Shown: positions 26,764 through 35,600 of the stretch, one piece after another
Position numbering within the stretch: position 1 is the first letter of the stretch
Layout of the letters: each line of letters begins with the position of its first letter
NCBI GenBank assembly: GCA_039980135.1
Contig: JBDXCV010000009.1
Coordinates: forward strand, 1-64,000
Length of the DNA stretch: 64,000 bases
DNA from: Alphaproteobacteria bacterium
GTDB lineage: Bacteria > Pseudomonadota > Alphaproteobacteria > UBA6615
Direction: 5' to 3'
Program-made: the position numbers and the translations under genes
The notes under the pieces: generated by a model
Databases searched by the model: none
Told to the model about the DNA's origin: nothing
What the model saw: only the letters and a program-made list of their open reading frames with translations

Positions 26764-27399
26764 TCAGAGCGCGACCGGCAGCTGCGCCGTGAAATTCACC
26801 CGGTCCGCTGCGGTCGAAACCACGACATCGACCGCCACGCGCTGGCGCACACAATGCGTGAAATACGCATGTGCCGTTTTCGGATCGAGGTCATCGACAT
26901 CGAACGTACCGTCAAGCGCGGCCTGTTCTCCCTCACCGATGCGCGCGCCGTCGCCGGCCGCCGTGATATCCAGCGCCATGTCCGGCCCGACCCGTACCGT
27001 GAGTGTGCCGCCGCGCGGCAGGCATTCACCGGCCATCAGCGCGACGCAGAGCAGCAGCTTGACCGCGCCCGCCCCGGGCATCGCACCGGCGCTCGAATCG
27101 TCGATCACGGTCTCGGTTCGCTGGTTGACGCAAACAGGCGCGATGAGATTCAGCCCGTCCGCCAGCGGAATATTCGTGCCCGAACCGGCATTGCCATAGG
27201 CGATCCGGAAGAACAGAAGCTTGTCGGACGCCGTGCGCGCGCTGCTGGTGATCAACGCCATGTTCTCGCCGTCGGGGTCGTCACCGAACTCGGTCAGCAA
27301 CTCGATGCCGCTGTTCACCGCGCCCACGGGGCTGATCAGGTCGTGACACAGACGCGACGCGAGAAGTTCGGCCACCCGCAATTCAATTGTCGGTTCCAT
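26764..27399 (-). CDS. chpT: Histidine phosphotransferase ChpT
   Basis: The start is ATG 27399, preceded by GAGGA; longer in-frame starts reach back to 27522 but lie over the divergent formate dehydrogenase promoter. The 211-residue protein carries the phosphorylated His19 in ASRLCHDLISPVGAVNSGIE, typical of the HisKA-like ChpT/DHp domain, followed by a degenerate ATPase-like domain. ChpT moves phosphate from CckA to CtrA and CpdR. Its convergent place next to ctrA supports the assignment. Confidence 0.88.
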   Translation of the reverse strand: MEPTIELRVAELLASRLCHDLISPVGAVNSGIELLTEFGDDPDGENMALITSSARTASDKLLFFRIAYGNAGSGTNIPLADGLNLIAPVCVNQRTETVIDDSSAGAMPGAGAVKLLLCVALMAGECLPRGGTLTVRVGPDMALDITAAGDGARIGEGEQAALDGTFDVDDLDPKTAHAYFTHCVRQRVAVDVVVSTAADRVNFTAQLPVAL

Positions 27400-27520
27400 C
27401 TCTGATCCTCGATATTCTACCAAGCTTACCGCCCGGTTGACCCCGGCCACGTCGGGCAATCTAATGCGATTCGCCCGCCCCACCCCATCCATCCGATCAA
27501 CTCCGAGCAACTGGCCAACC

Positions 27521-29209
27521 ATGAGTGAGCAGACGTCGCAAGACTTCCATCATCCCGGCAGCGGGCGCCGCAAGGCACCATCCCACCCGAAAGGACGACA
27601 GGTCGACGCCGACGCGCTCACGGAGGTTCATGCGCTTCTCGGAGACGCGCCGCTGCATCGCGAGCTTCTGATCGAGCATCTGCATGTGATCCAGGACGCC
27701 CATCACGGCCTGTCGCCGCGCCATCTCGCGGCACTGGCCGACCTGATGAAACTGTCCCTGGTCGAAGTCTATGAGGTCGCGACCTTCTATGCCCATTTCG
27801 ATGTCGCGACCGACGACAATGTGAAGATGCCGGCGGTGACGGTGCGCGTCTGCGACAGCCTGCCTTGCATGCAGGCCGGGTCGGAAAAACTGCTGGCCGT
27901 GCTTGAAACCCAAACCGCAGACGATGTGCGTGTCGTTAGCGCACCCTGCATGGGCCGCTGCGACCATGCGCCCGTCGCCGAGGTCGGCCACCGGCACATC
28001 GACGTCGCCACTCCGGGAAACGTCACCGCGGCCATTTCCACCGGTGAGACCCACCCCCAAATCGAGCCATACCAGACCCTCGATGTCGCCCTGAAGCGCG
28101 GCGCCTATGGCATTTTCCAGTCTTGCGTCTCGGAGAACCGAACCTACGAGATGGTCCATGGCGCCCTCGACAAGGCTGACTTGCGCGGCATGGGTGGCGC
28201 GGGATTTCCCGTCGCACGAAAATGGGATTTCGTGCGCGCCGAGGACGGCGCGCGGACGGTCGTGATCAACGCCGACGAGGGCGAGCCCGGCACGTTCAAG
28301 GACCGCTACTTCCTCGAGCGCTCTCCTCATTCGATTCTCGAAGGAGCGTTGATCGCGGCCTGGGCCGTCGATGCGGAATCTCTCTGGATCTATCTGCGGG
28401 ACGAGTATCCGGCGGCGCGGGAGATCCTCCGCCGCGAGATCGCGGCAATCGAGGAGTCCGGCATGATCGGACCCGGATACATTCAGCTTCGGCGTGGCGC
28501 GGGCGCCTATATCTGCGGCGAAGAAAGCGCGCTGATCGAATCGATCGAGGGTAAACGAGGTTTGCCCCGCCACCGGCCGCCCTATGTGGCCCAGAACGGG
28601 GTCTTCGGCCAGCCGACACTCGTACACAATGTCGAAACCGTATTCTGGGTCCGCGAGATCCTGGAGTCCGGGGCGGCCTGGTACAAGGATCAGGGCCGGC
28701 GCGGCCACGCCGGCGTGCGGGCCTATTCGGTCTCGGGCCGGGTCAAAAATCCGGGTGTAAAAATCGCGCCCAACGGCATCACCCTGAACGAGCTGGTTGA
28801 GGAATATTGCGACGGCATGGCCAACGGTCACGACCTTCGCGCCTACCTTCCCGGCGGGGCCTCGGGGGGCATCCTGCCCGCATCCATGGCCGATCTGCCG
28901 CTCGCATTCGGATCACTCGAGGAGCATGGCGCGTTCGTGGGATCCGGGGCGGTAGTGGTGCTATCGCAGGAAGATGATGTCCGCGCGGCAGCGCTGAACC
29001 TGACGCAATTCTTCGAGGATGAAAGCTGCGGCCAGTGCACCCCGTGCCGGGTGGGCTGCGAGAAGGCCGTCAAGCTGATGCAGGCGGGCGACTGGGATGC
29101 GGACTTGCTCGGCGAGTTGGCCCAGACCATGCGCGACGCCTCGATTTGCGGGCTGGGTCAGGCCGCGCCCAACCCGATGGAGAGCGTGCTCAGATACTTC
29201 GCCGACTAG
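27521..29209 (+). CDS. NAD-dependent formate dehydrogenase, fused gamma-beta subunit
   Basis: The start used is ATG 27521 (MSEQTSQDFHHPG); a 28-residue upstream extension has no family similarity. The 562-residue protein fuses a NuoE-like [2Fe-2S] domain (VRVCDSLPCMQAGSEKLL and SAPCMGRCDHAPVAEV give four Cys) to a NuoF-like domain with GMGGAGFPVARKWDF (FMN), INADEGEPGTFKDRYFLERS (NAD), GAGAYICGEESALIESIEGK and the 4Fe-4S set in SCGQCTPCRVGC plus SICGLGQ. It passes electrons from formate to NAD. FdsG and FdsB are separate proteins in Rhodobacter and Cupriavidus. The catalytic subunit is about 9 kb away. Confidence 0.9.
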   Translation: MSEQTSQDFHHPGSGRRKAPSHPKGRQVDADALTEVHALLGDAPLHRELLIEHLHVIQDAHHGLSPRHLAALADLMKLSLVEVYEVATFYAHFDVATDDNVKMPAVTVRVCDSLPCMQAGSEKLLAVLETQTADDVRVVSAPCMGRCDHAPVAEVGHRHIDVATPGNVTAAISTGETHPQIEPYQTLDVALKRGAYGIFQSCVSENRTYEMVHGALDKADLRGMGGAGFPVARKWDFVRAEDGARTVVINADEGEPGTFKDRYFLERSPHSILEGALIAAWAVDAESLWIYLRDEYPAAREILRREIAAIEESGMIGPGYIQLRRGAGAYICGEESALIESIEGKRGLPRHRPPYVAQNGVFGQPTLVHNVETVFWVREILESGAAWYKDQGRRGHAGVRAYSVSGRVKNPGVKIAPNGITLNELVEEYCDGMANGHDLRAYLPGGASGGILPASMADLPLAFGSLEEHGAFVGSGAVVVLSQEDDVRAAALNLTQFFEDESCGQCTPCRVGCEKAVKLMQAGDWDADLLGELAQTMRDASICGLGQAAPNPMESVLRYFAD

Positions 29210-30777
29210 GTCGATTGAAGCGGCCGTCGTGCGTCGCCGCGCCCGGGGACACAGACCGTCACGGCCGTTCCCTGGCCGGGGGTGCTGGTGACGGTAATCT
29301 CTCCCCCATGCGCATCGATAATCCGCTTGCAGATCCAGAGCCCGAGGCCCGCGCCGCCATTCTCGCGCGCGACAAGCGGGTCGATCGTTCGAAACGGTTC
29401 GAAGAGCCGCGGCAACTCGGCTTCATCTATGCCACAGCCCGTATCCCTGACAGTGATATCCGCCGCACCGCCGCCAACGCGGATGCATGAGACTTCCACA
29501 CTTCCGCCGCGCGGTGTGAACTTGAAGGCGTTGGAAAGAAGATTGAACATCACCTGACGCAGCGCACGGAGATCGATATCGAGTTCGAATCCCGGATCGG
29601 GTGTTCTGCCCATGAGTTTGATGCCGCGCTGCTCGGCGAGACTGCGGGTCAGCCGGAAAACATCCGACACAAAGCGACCGGCGGCGATCCTCTCGATATC
29701 GAGATTGTCGTCTGCAATATCGAGACACGAAACGTTCAGAAGGTCTTCCACCACCGACAGCAAATGCTGCGCACTGTCGAGAATGTCCGTCGCGTATCCC
29801 TTGTAGCTCTTGTTCTCCATCGGGCCGACCAGTTCCTTGGTCATGACTTCCGAGAATCCGATAATCGCGTTGAGGGGCGTCCGCAACTCATGACTCATCG
29901 TCGCGAGAAACTGGTTGGTGACAGCGTTTGCCGTGATCGCGATATCACGTTCGCTCAGCAACTCCTGGGCATAACGCTCCGCCTCGACCCGCTTGGTGAT
30001 ATCCCGCCCCGTCCCGCGATACCCCATGAAGTTCTGTGTCTCGTCGAAAATCGGGTGCCCGGAAATAGAGGCGTGTCCGATTTCCCCGGCTCCCGTCTTG
30101 AAGACATATTCGAGGTCGCGGAACGGTCGGCAGGCTTCGAGATCTTCCATGTGGTGCCGCCATTTTTCCTCGAATTCCTCATTCCGCGATTCCACGCCGA
30201 TGTCCTGCATCAATTCCAGCCGCGTGACACCGAGGACTTCGTCCAGCGGATAGCCGTAATAGTTGAAGACCGAGGACGAGTAGTAGACGAATCGGTGGTT
30301 TTCATCGGTCTCCCACAACCAGTCGGACCCGGCTTCCGCGAAGGCGCGAAATCGCGCCTCTGCCTGCGCCAACTGATCCCGCGCCTGGCGCAACTCTTCC
30401 GACCGATCAACCTGTTCTGGCGCCAGCTCGTCCAGATCAATCGCATGCACCAGCATCGCCGTTCGGCCATCGGCCTGCGGAACACCGCAACAACGCAAAC
30501 GAACGGTCACCGGCTCACCCTTCGGATAAAGCGTCCAGGCCGCATCCACGCTCTCGTCCCGCGAGAAACGGTCGGCATATTCGCGCAATCGCGAATGGGT
30601 TACATCCGAGACATTGGACATATCACGCGCTTGCAACTCCGCGAGGGATTCCGCCCGCCAGAATTCAACCGCAGCTTCGTTGCCCCACAAGACCCGATGA
30701 TGATCCAGATCGAAAACCCAGATGGGGACACCAATCAAAGACCAGCCTTCGGTATCGATCGTAAGTGCTTCCGTCAT
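29206..30777 (-). CDS. PAS-domain sensor histidine kinase
   Basis: The 523-residue protein has two PAS-like sensor parts (IGVPIWVFDLDHHRVLWGNE at the N-terminus; AGSDWLWETDENHRFVYYSS from about 145) and a kinase core: H-box NQFLATMSHELRTPLNAIIG, N-box LRQVMFNLLSNAFKFT, and G-boxes in DITVRDTGCGIDEAEL and GGAGLGLWICKRIIDAHGGE. No membrane helix or receiver is seen, so it is soluble and its response regulator is not adjacent. DivJ/PleC-like cell-cycle kinases share this core. It overlaps the fused formate dehydrogenase gene by 4 bases, convergently. Confidence 0.88.
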   Translation of the reverse strand: MTEALTIDTEGWSLIGVPIWVFDLDHHRVLWGNEAAVEFWRAESLAELQARDMSNVSDVTHSRLREYADRFSRDESVDAAWTLYPKGEPVTVRLRCCGVPQADGRTAMLVHAIDLDELAPEQVDRSEELRQARDQLAQAEARFRAFAEAGSDWLWETDENHRFVYYSSSVFNYYGYPLDEVLGVTRLELMQDIGVESRNEEFEEKWRHHMEDLEACRPFRDLEYVFKTGAGEIGHASISGHPIFDETQNFMGYRGTGRDITKRVEAERYAQELLSERDIAITANAVTNQFLATMSHELRTPLNAIIGFSEVMTKELVGPMENKSYKGYATDILDSAQHLLSVVEDLLNVSCLDIADDNLDIERIAAGRFVSDVFRLTRSLAEQRGIKLMGRTPDPGFELDIDLRALRQVMFNLLSNAFKFTPRGGSVEVSCIRVGGGAADITVRDTGCGIDEAELPRLFEPFRTIDPLVARENGGAGLGLWICKRIIDAHGGEITVTSTPGQGTAVTVCVPGRGDARRPLQST

Positions 30778-30860
30778 GCCTGCTCACGTCCATCCGGCAC
30801 CCGTGCGGATTCTCCAAACCCTTGGGTCGCCGATCGTCTCACCATTCCATAACGGAATTC

Positions 30861-30951
30861 TTAATCGCCAAATACCCAGCGATACATATGGAAATCGTCC
30901 TGATAACCGCCATTCGCGGAAAACGGCTCATTCGCCCAGAATTCATCGGCG
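30861..30951 (-). pseudogene. Displaced 3' end of the YciI-like gene (left direct repeat)
   Basis: This 91-base stretch matches 36238-36328, the last 30 codons of the intact YciI-like gene, at 85 of 91 positions; 30889-30951 is identical over 63 bases. It still ends at a stop codon (TAA for TAG), and all six differences fall on third codon positions in that reading (two change the residue, Ile to Met and Gln to His). No 5' part of the gene is attached. With the right copy it brackets a 5.3-kb block of unknown genes. The last bases overlap the end of the 423-residue protein gene. Confidence 0.85.
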
Positions 30952-32214
30952 ACCCGCGCTCAGTCCCTCAAGGTAGATTTCCGCATCCCGCAGATGCTCG
31001 TTGTCGGGAAGAATGCGGCGGCGCTCCCGGATGTATTCCAGCGAACGGTCCCAATCCCCCTTGCCGAATTCAAGGGCATCCAGCACGGCATGCGTCCGCG
31101 ACGGCGCTTGGGCGAGGAGCCTCGCCGCGGACGGATTGCGCATGACCTCTCCGCGAGTAATTTGTTCGAGTTGACTCGTGACGACCGCCCCGACGCCATC
31201 GGGATCATCCTCGTAAAAGAATTCTGCGGCCTGCTCCATCAGCCGGAGCGCGCGTTCGGGCTGCGCCCCGGACACGGCCAGGGCCCAGCCGAGACGCCAT
31301 GTCTGCTCGGCCTCGGCCTGATCGCGAAGCGACACATAGATCGCATCCCGCTCACCGGGCTGCAGCCGTTCGTCGGCCGCCGCACGGAGCTGTCGCGCCC
31401 AGATGATCGCGTCGTTCAGCGCCGAGCGGGTGCTCGGCGATGTCGCAGCCTGCCCCCGGGCCTCCGTGAAAATACGGACCGCGTCCTCGTAATTGCCCTG
31501 CCCCAGGCGGTACGCGCCCCGGAGGATCATTCCGTGGATCGCAATATCCGTACGCTCGACCTGTCGTTCCGCTTCGTACGGGTCGACGAGCGGGCCACCC
31601 GATGGAATGGCGCCCGAGAGCATGCGTTGGTTCACCAGCTCGTCGAGCCGAGCGACAAACGCGTCATGGTCCGTCCCGTTCGATTGCAGGCCGATGAACT
31701 CGCGGGCGCGCGCATAGGCGCCCCGTCCAACCTTCAACAAGCTCAGGAGAAACCCCGTGCGGGAGGTCGCCGACCAGTCGGCCCACAGGGCCTCGTCGAA
31801 AAGCGCGTCCAGTTTGTCATCGGTCCGCCGACCTGCATGGACCTCGAAGCCGGCCATGATGCGTTCGAATTCACCGCGCAGCCGTGCCGACTCCAATTCG
31901 TTACAGAAGGCGCCGACAGCGTCGTTCAGGCGCGCGCGCCGGTCGAGAAGTTGCCCCTGTTCCACCGCGCAATTCTCGAACGCAGCGGTTCCCTGGCCCA
32001 CGCTTTCACAGCGCGTGTTGAACCGTTCGCCGCGGGCGACAAGTGCAATCTGTTCGCTCAGCAAATTCGTTCGGCGGGCCTCGAACGTCCGGGCCGTTTC
32101 GCCCGTTAGAACCGGTGATATCGGGCAAATTCTGATGAACTGGGCCTGGGCAGAAGACATCGTGGCAATTTGTGCCAGCACCGCGATGACAACACCGAAG
32201 ATTCGTATCGGCAT
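30943..32214 (-). CDS. Exported TPR-like protein of unknown function
   Basis: The start used is ATG 32214; an in-frame TTG at 32238 is possible. The 423-residue protein has a signal peptide (MPIRIFGVVIAVLAQIATMS then SAQAQ) and Cys in FIRICPISPV just after the likely cut. The mature part is helical, Arg/Ala/Glu-rich, with TPR-like stretches such as RGAYRLGQGNYEDAVRIFTE and later LEYIRERRRILPDNEHLRDA. No catalytic motif was recognised. It is divergent to the Sel1 gene, and its last codons lie inside the left direct repeat, so it is the left end of the inserted block. Confidence 0.65.
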   Translation of the reverse strand: MPIRIFGVVIAVLAQIATMSSAQAQFIRICPISPVLTGETARTFEARRTNLLSEQIALVARGERFNTRCESVGQGTAAFENCAVEQGQLLDRRARLNDAVGAFCNELESARLRGEFERIMAGFEVHAGRRTDDKLDALFDEALWADWSATSRTGFLLSLLKVGRGAYARAREFIGLQSNGTDHDAFVARLDELVNQRMLSGAIPSGGPLVDPYEAERQVERTDIAIHGMILRGAYRLGQGNYEDAVRIFTEARGQAATSPSTRSALNDAIIWARQLRAAADERLQPGERDAIYVSLRDQAEAEQTWRLGWALAVSGAQPERALRLMEQAAEFFYEDDPDGVGAVVTSQLEQITRGEVMRNPSAARLLAQAPSRTHAVLDALEFGKGDWDRSLEYIRERRRILPDNEHLRDAEIYLEGLSAGRR

Positions 32215-32301
32215 GAGGAAGAGTCGCCTTGGTTGCAATTCGTCTCTAAGCTATGCCGCAACGACGGTACGGTGACGGGATCGTGTTTGTCGAGCATTGC
32301 T

Positions 32302-34230
32302 ATGAAACCTAGATATTTCGCCTCTCTGGCGATCCTTGGATTTCTTGCCGCATTGGCCCCCGCACAGCGAGGCCTTGCTTGCGATCTCACCTGTTCAAAT
32401 AACGTCTACTACGGGTGGCGCGCCTATCAATCTGACAATCATGCCGAAGCACTAAAATATTGGCGGGACTCCGCCGCGCAGGGCAGCGGCGAGGCCATGC
32501 ACGGCATCGGTACGCTCCACCTTGAAGGCAAAGCTGTCCCCCGAGACATGAGAGCGGCGGCGGATTGGTTCCGGAAAGGCGCCGAAGCCGGTTACTGGGC
32601 GGCCAAGATCGACTACGCACGCCAACTGATTTTGGGTGACGCCATCGAGCAGGACATCGCCAGTGCAGCGCTTTGGTTGCGGCGTTCGGTATTCGAGAAC
32701 GGGGTCGTCAACGGCACTGTTGCGTTGGACCAAGCTTCAGCGGATATCCATCACGAATACGATTCCGACAAATACCTGTGCTGGCGTCATCCATCGCGTA
32801 TCGAGAGGTTCACCGATTTCGTTCGTGAACTCGTACCCCAAAACAATGCCAGAAATTCAGCCGAAGCATTCGGCAAAGGCGATGGGCTCCTGGGCGGAAG
32901 AAAGCACGTCTATTATTTCCGAAGCACGGCACAAACGGAGGCGTACCTGCTGCACAACGGCGCCACAAAGTGCGGTCTGTACGAATGGAATCCAAACCGG
33001 AAGCCGTCATCACGTGCCGTCGAAGCCCACTATGTCGATCTTGGATGGGTTCGCCGGGCACTCAAGGCCGCGATTATCCTGGAGCCAGCCGAAGAGATTT
33101 ACTGGATCGATTATGCGCGGGCGTGGGCGATAAGCTCGCTCGAGTTTCCCCGCAATCTTCGGCTCGCGACCGACGCATGGGAGCATGTGTGGGCCATGCT
33201 CGCCGGCCAGGATCCGCAGTTACGGCAAGCCCGGTTGCGTCGGTTGCGCGAGGAGTTTGGGTTTTCGCTCGATCGTAGCGTTCTCGCCGAAATCGCCGAA
33301 CTTCATCTCCGACAAGCCAATTTCGACGCCGCATTTTTTTTCGCTTCTCAGATTTATGACGACTGGATCGACGGCGCGATCACCGAAGAGATGGACAATC
33401 TCGCTGCCGCAACGGGGATTGCGCGCGGCGGCGTCCCGGGTCTCGAGGACGCAAAGCAAATGGTCGAGGCTGTGCGCAACCGTGACGGTCGTCGCGCGTC
33501 CTGGTCCAATGCCGTGGACAGGGAAGATCGACACTTCCCCTGGCAGGAGTTCTGCGGCACCCGCGGTCGGCCCAGCGAGAAATCGATCATGCTCGTCGAC
33601 GCCATGCAGCAGCTGGCCAGTGCTGCATCCAAAGCGGGGAACGTCTACGCCAAGTACGAACTTTATCAGATGGTTCGCCTTGGCCAGAATATCCGACAGG
33701 ACGCACAGGACTACATCGACTATTTCCAAAACTACACCTGCGATCCGGACAAACGGATACCGGACTTCGATGAAGTGGGAGCGTATATCGACGACGCACG
33801 AGCGGCCATGCCCATTCCAAAGCTGTCGCGCGTAGGTACACTGTTGCTCGCCCAGGGAGAAGCGGCGGCTGACGCGGGCAACTTCGAGAGTGCACGACGC
33901 GCCTACCAGGACCTCGTGAACTCCTACGAGCCTTGGTATCCGCCGGCCTATTTCAATCGCGCCATGGCCGGCGCGGCGGTCTTCGGTATCAATCGGGACA
34001 CCGTCGAATGGCTGCAGACCTATCTCGAACTCGCGCCACACGGCGAGCGGGCCGACGAAGCCCGTCGGCTGATCGCGGAGTGGACACCGATGATCGACGG
34101 CATGGCCCGCCAGGGCCGAAACATGGATGGCGAAATGGTGATCCAGCCCGACCATGCGGTGATCGAATACCGCGAGACCGACGACAACGACAATACGGCA
34201 AACAGTTTCGGCGACAACGACTTCGATTAG
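32302..34230 (+). CDS. Exported Sel1-repeat protein of unknown function
   Basis: The start is ATG 32302 (MKPRYFASLAILGFLAALAP), which opens a signal peptide ending near RGLACDL. Longer frames start inside the divergent gene. The 642-residue protein has two or three Sel1/TPR-like repeats near the N-terminus (YYGWRAYQSDNHAEALKYWR, GIGTLHLEGKAVPRDMRAAA, WFRKGAEAGYWAAKIDYARQ), then a long region of unrecognised sequence, and TPR-like repeats near the end. A C-terminal Asp/Asn-rich tail follows. It leads a run of four rightward genes with 5- to 27-base gaps. Sel1 proteins often work as scaffolds; no function is assigned. Confidence 0.65.
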   Translation: MKPRYFASLAILGFLAALAPAQRGLACDLTCSNNVYYGWRAYQSDNHAEALKYWRDSAAQGSGEAMHGIGTLHLEGKAVPRDMRAAADWFRKGAEAGYWAAKIDYARQLILGDAIEQDIASAALWLRRSVFENGVVNGTVALDQASADIHHEYDSDKYLCWRHPSRIERFTDFVRELVPQNNARNSAEAFGKGDGLLGGRKHVYYFRSTAQTEAYLLHNGATKCGLYEWNPNRKPSSRAVEAHYVDLGWVRRALKAAIILEPAEEIYWIDYARAWAISSLEFPRNLRLATDAWEHVWAMLAGQDPQLRQARLRRLREEFGFSLDRSVLAEIAELHLRQANFDAAFFFASQIYDDWIDGAITEEMDNLAAATGIARGGVPGLEDAKQMVEAVRNRDGRRASWSNAVDREDRHFPWQEFCGTRGRPSEKSIMLVDAMQQLASAASKAGNVYAKYELYQMVRLGQNIRQDAQDYIDYFQNYTCDPDKRIPDFDEVGAYIDDARAAMPIPKLSRVGTLLLAQGEAAADAGNFESARRAYQDLVNSYEPWYPPAYFNRAMAGAAVFGINRDTVEWLQTYLELAPHGERADEARRLIAEWTPMIDGMARQGRNMDGEMVIQPDHAVIEYRETDDNDNTANSFGDNDFD

Positions 34231-34235
34231 GCAGT

Positions 34236-35279
34236 ATGCGACGATTCACAATCCATCTTCTCTTATTGGCCGGTCTGGCGGTATCGGCGATTTCGATGTC
34301 CGGCCCTGGCTATTCCCAGTCGATCGGGCCAGGACGCTGCGTACCCTGCCCGGAATGTCCGCCATGTGGTGATAGCTACAGCGGCGGCGGCGGTTCGGGC
34401 AGCGGCACCCCGGTGCTATTTTGCTTGTTCGTGCCGGGCTTGTGCCCCGGGTTCGGTGCCAGCACCAGCGAAGCTCCACCGACAGCAAAACCGGAAATGC
34501 CGCGCGTGATGCGGGATTGGCTTGGCGTACAGAAATCGATCCGCAGCAACCTTTCCGAGCGCATTATCCGCACGGACCCGAAACACAGCGCGACCGTGCG
34601 ATCCTCGGCAAATCTTTCAGACGGACGGACCGGAACCGCCTTTTTTACGCCACCGGGCGGCCGCCTGGATGAATTTCTACCAAATCCTCCCGAAGCCAGT
34701 CTCTTGGTTCCCAGCGGCCCGAAAGTGAAGGTGGACGCGACACTTGAGCAGTTGCAGTACGCGCTGGCGATCGTTCGGGAAGCGGACAAACAAAAAAACA
34801 GGGACAATCCGGAAGCGTACCGGTTTCTCCTCGACCAGGCCGGGCATATGCTCGCCGGCGAACCTGTGCAGCTGTACCTCGGCAACCTTCAGCCCGTACC
34901 CGCAACCGGGGCCGATCTCGATGCGATCGAGGACCTTTACGATGAACTCGGTGACGTGCGCGAGGGACGGGTCGCGATTGCCCGAGAGAAAGTCGGCGTC
35001 GCTCGGCAATCCGAGCGAACCGAGGCCAGAATAGATCAACACGACGGGTTTCGCTTCTACCTGTCCGACGAAAAGCCCAGTTCGCCCGAACTGCGGCAAG
35101 CGTTCAAAACCCAGGAGGAATTGGGTGATTCCTATGAGCGTTTCTTGATCAAGGACCGTGAACTTCGGCAGGAATACCGGGAGAAGGCCGAGGCGGTGAT
35201 GAAGGATTTACCGACCGTCGGATTCCACTTCGGAACCAAGATCGTCGATCAAAAACCTCCGAACGACACTGCCCGGTAG
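34236..35279 (+). CDS. Exported protein with Cys-rich N-terminus, unknown family
   Basis: The start is ATG 34236, 5 bases after the Sel1 gene stop; the frame is open further back but inside that gene. The 347-residue protein has a signal peptide (MRRFTIHLLLLAGLAVSAIS), then CVPCPECPPCGD, a Gly/Ser linker and CLFVPGLCPGF. The rest is charged and helical (for example LEQLQYALAIVREADKQKN, and RELRQEYREKAEAVMKDLP). The CxxCxxCxxC spacing could bind metal or form disulfides. No family was recognised. It is the second gene of the rightward block inside the direct repeats. Confidence 0.6.
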   Translation: MRRFTIHLLLLAGLAVSAISMSGPGYSQSIGPGRCVPCPECPPCGDSYSGGGGSGSGTPVLFCLFVPGLCPGFGASTSEAPPTAKPEMPRVMRDWLGVQKSIRSNLSERIIRTDPKHSATVRSSANLSDGRTGTAFFTPPGGRLDEFLPNPPEASLLVPSGPKVKVDATLEQLQYALAIVREADKQKNRDNPEAYRFLLDQAGHMLAGEPVQLYLGNLQPVPATGADLDAIEDLYDELGDVREGRVAIAREKVGVARQSERTEARIDQHDGFRFYLSDEKPSSPELRQAFKTQEELGDSYERFLIKDRELRQEYREKAEAVMKDLPTVGFHFGTKIVDQKPPNDTAR

Positions 35280-35306
35280 GCGGGATTTCACGAAAGGTGC
35301 GCACAA

Positions 35307-35600
35307 ATGTGTGTTCGACCGTTTGTAGTGGGTATTCTGGCAATAACCATGATCGTCGGCACACAAGCCCCGTCGATCGCTCAGAACGGAAATCCGTTCG
35401 TCAATCCGGGACAGGAGTCCGCCGGATCGGGCGCGCCGCGCAACCCGGGGAACGCCGGTGCACCCAGACTCGACCAGGGCTCCCTCCCGGTCATTTACCC
35501 GGTGGTCATACCGAATCCGCAAAATACGACGGCCGGGTCGGCCCGGGTCGTGCCGGTCCCGCGAGCGCCGCGGCCGATCCCCGAACGCGCGCGGGACTAA
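35307..35600 (+). CDS. Small exported Pro-rich protein
   Basis: The 97-residue protein starts at ATG 35307 (MCVRPFVVGILAITMIVGTQ, cut near SIAQ) with AAAGG upstream. The mature part is Asn/Pro/Gly-rich with PVVIPNP and VPRAPRPIPERARD. Such low-complexity exported proteins may be cell-wall or surface linkers, but none is recognised. Its stop (TAA) overlaps the next start by one base (TAATG), so the two are translationally coupled. Confidence 0.5.
   Translation: MCVRPFVVGILAITMIVGTQAPSIAQNGNPFVNPGQESAGSGAPRNPGNAGAPRLDQGSLPVIYPVVIPNPQNTTAGSARVVPVPRAPRPIPERARD

Noticed and set aside
27497-28831. Long minus-strand frame opposite the fused formate dehydrogenase subunit
   Set aside because: Antisense to conserved iron-sulfur and FMN motifs; no sign of a real protein.
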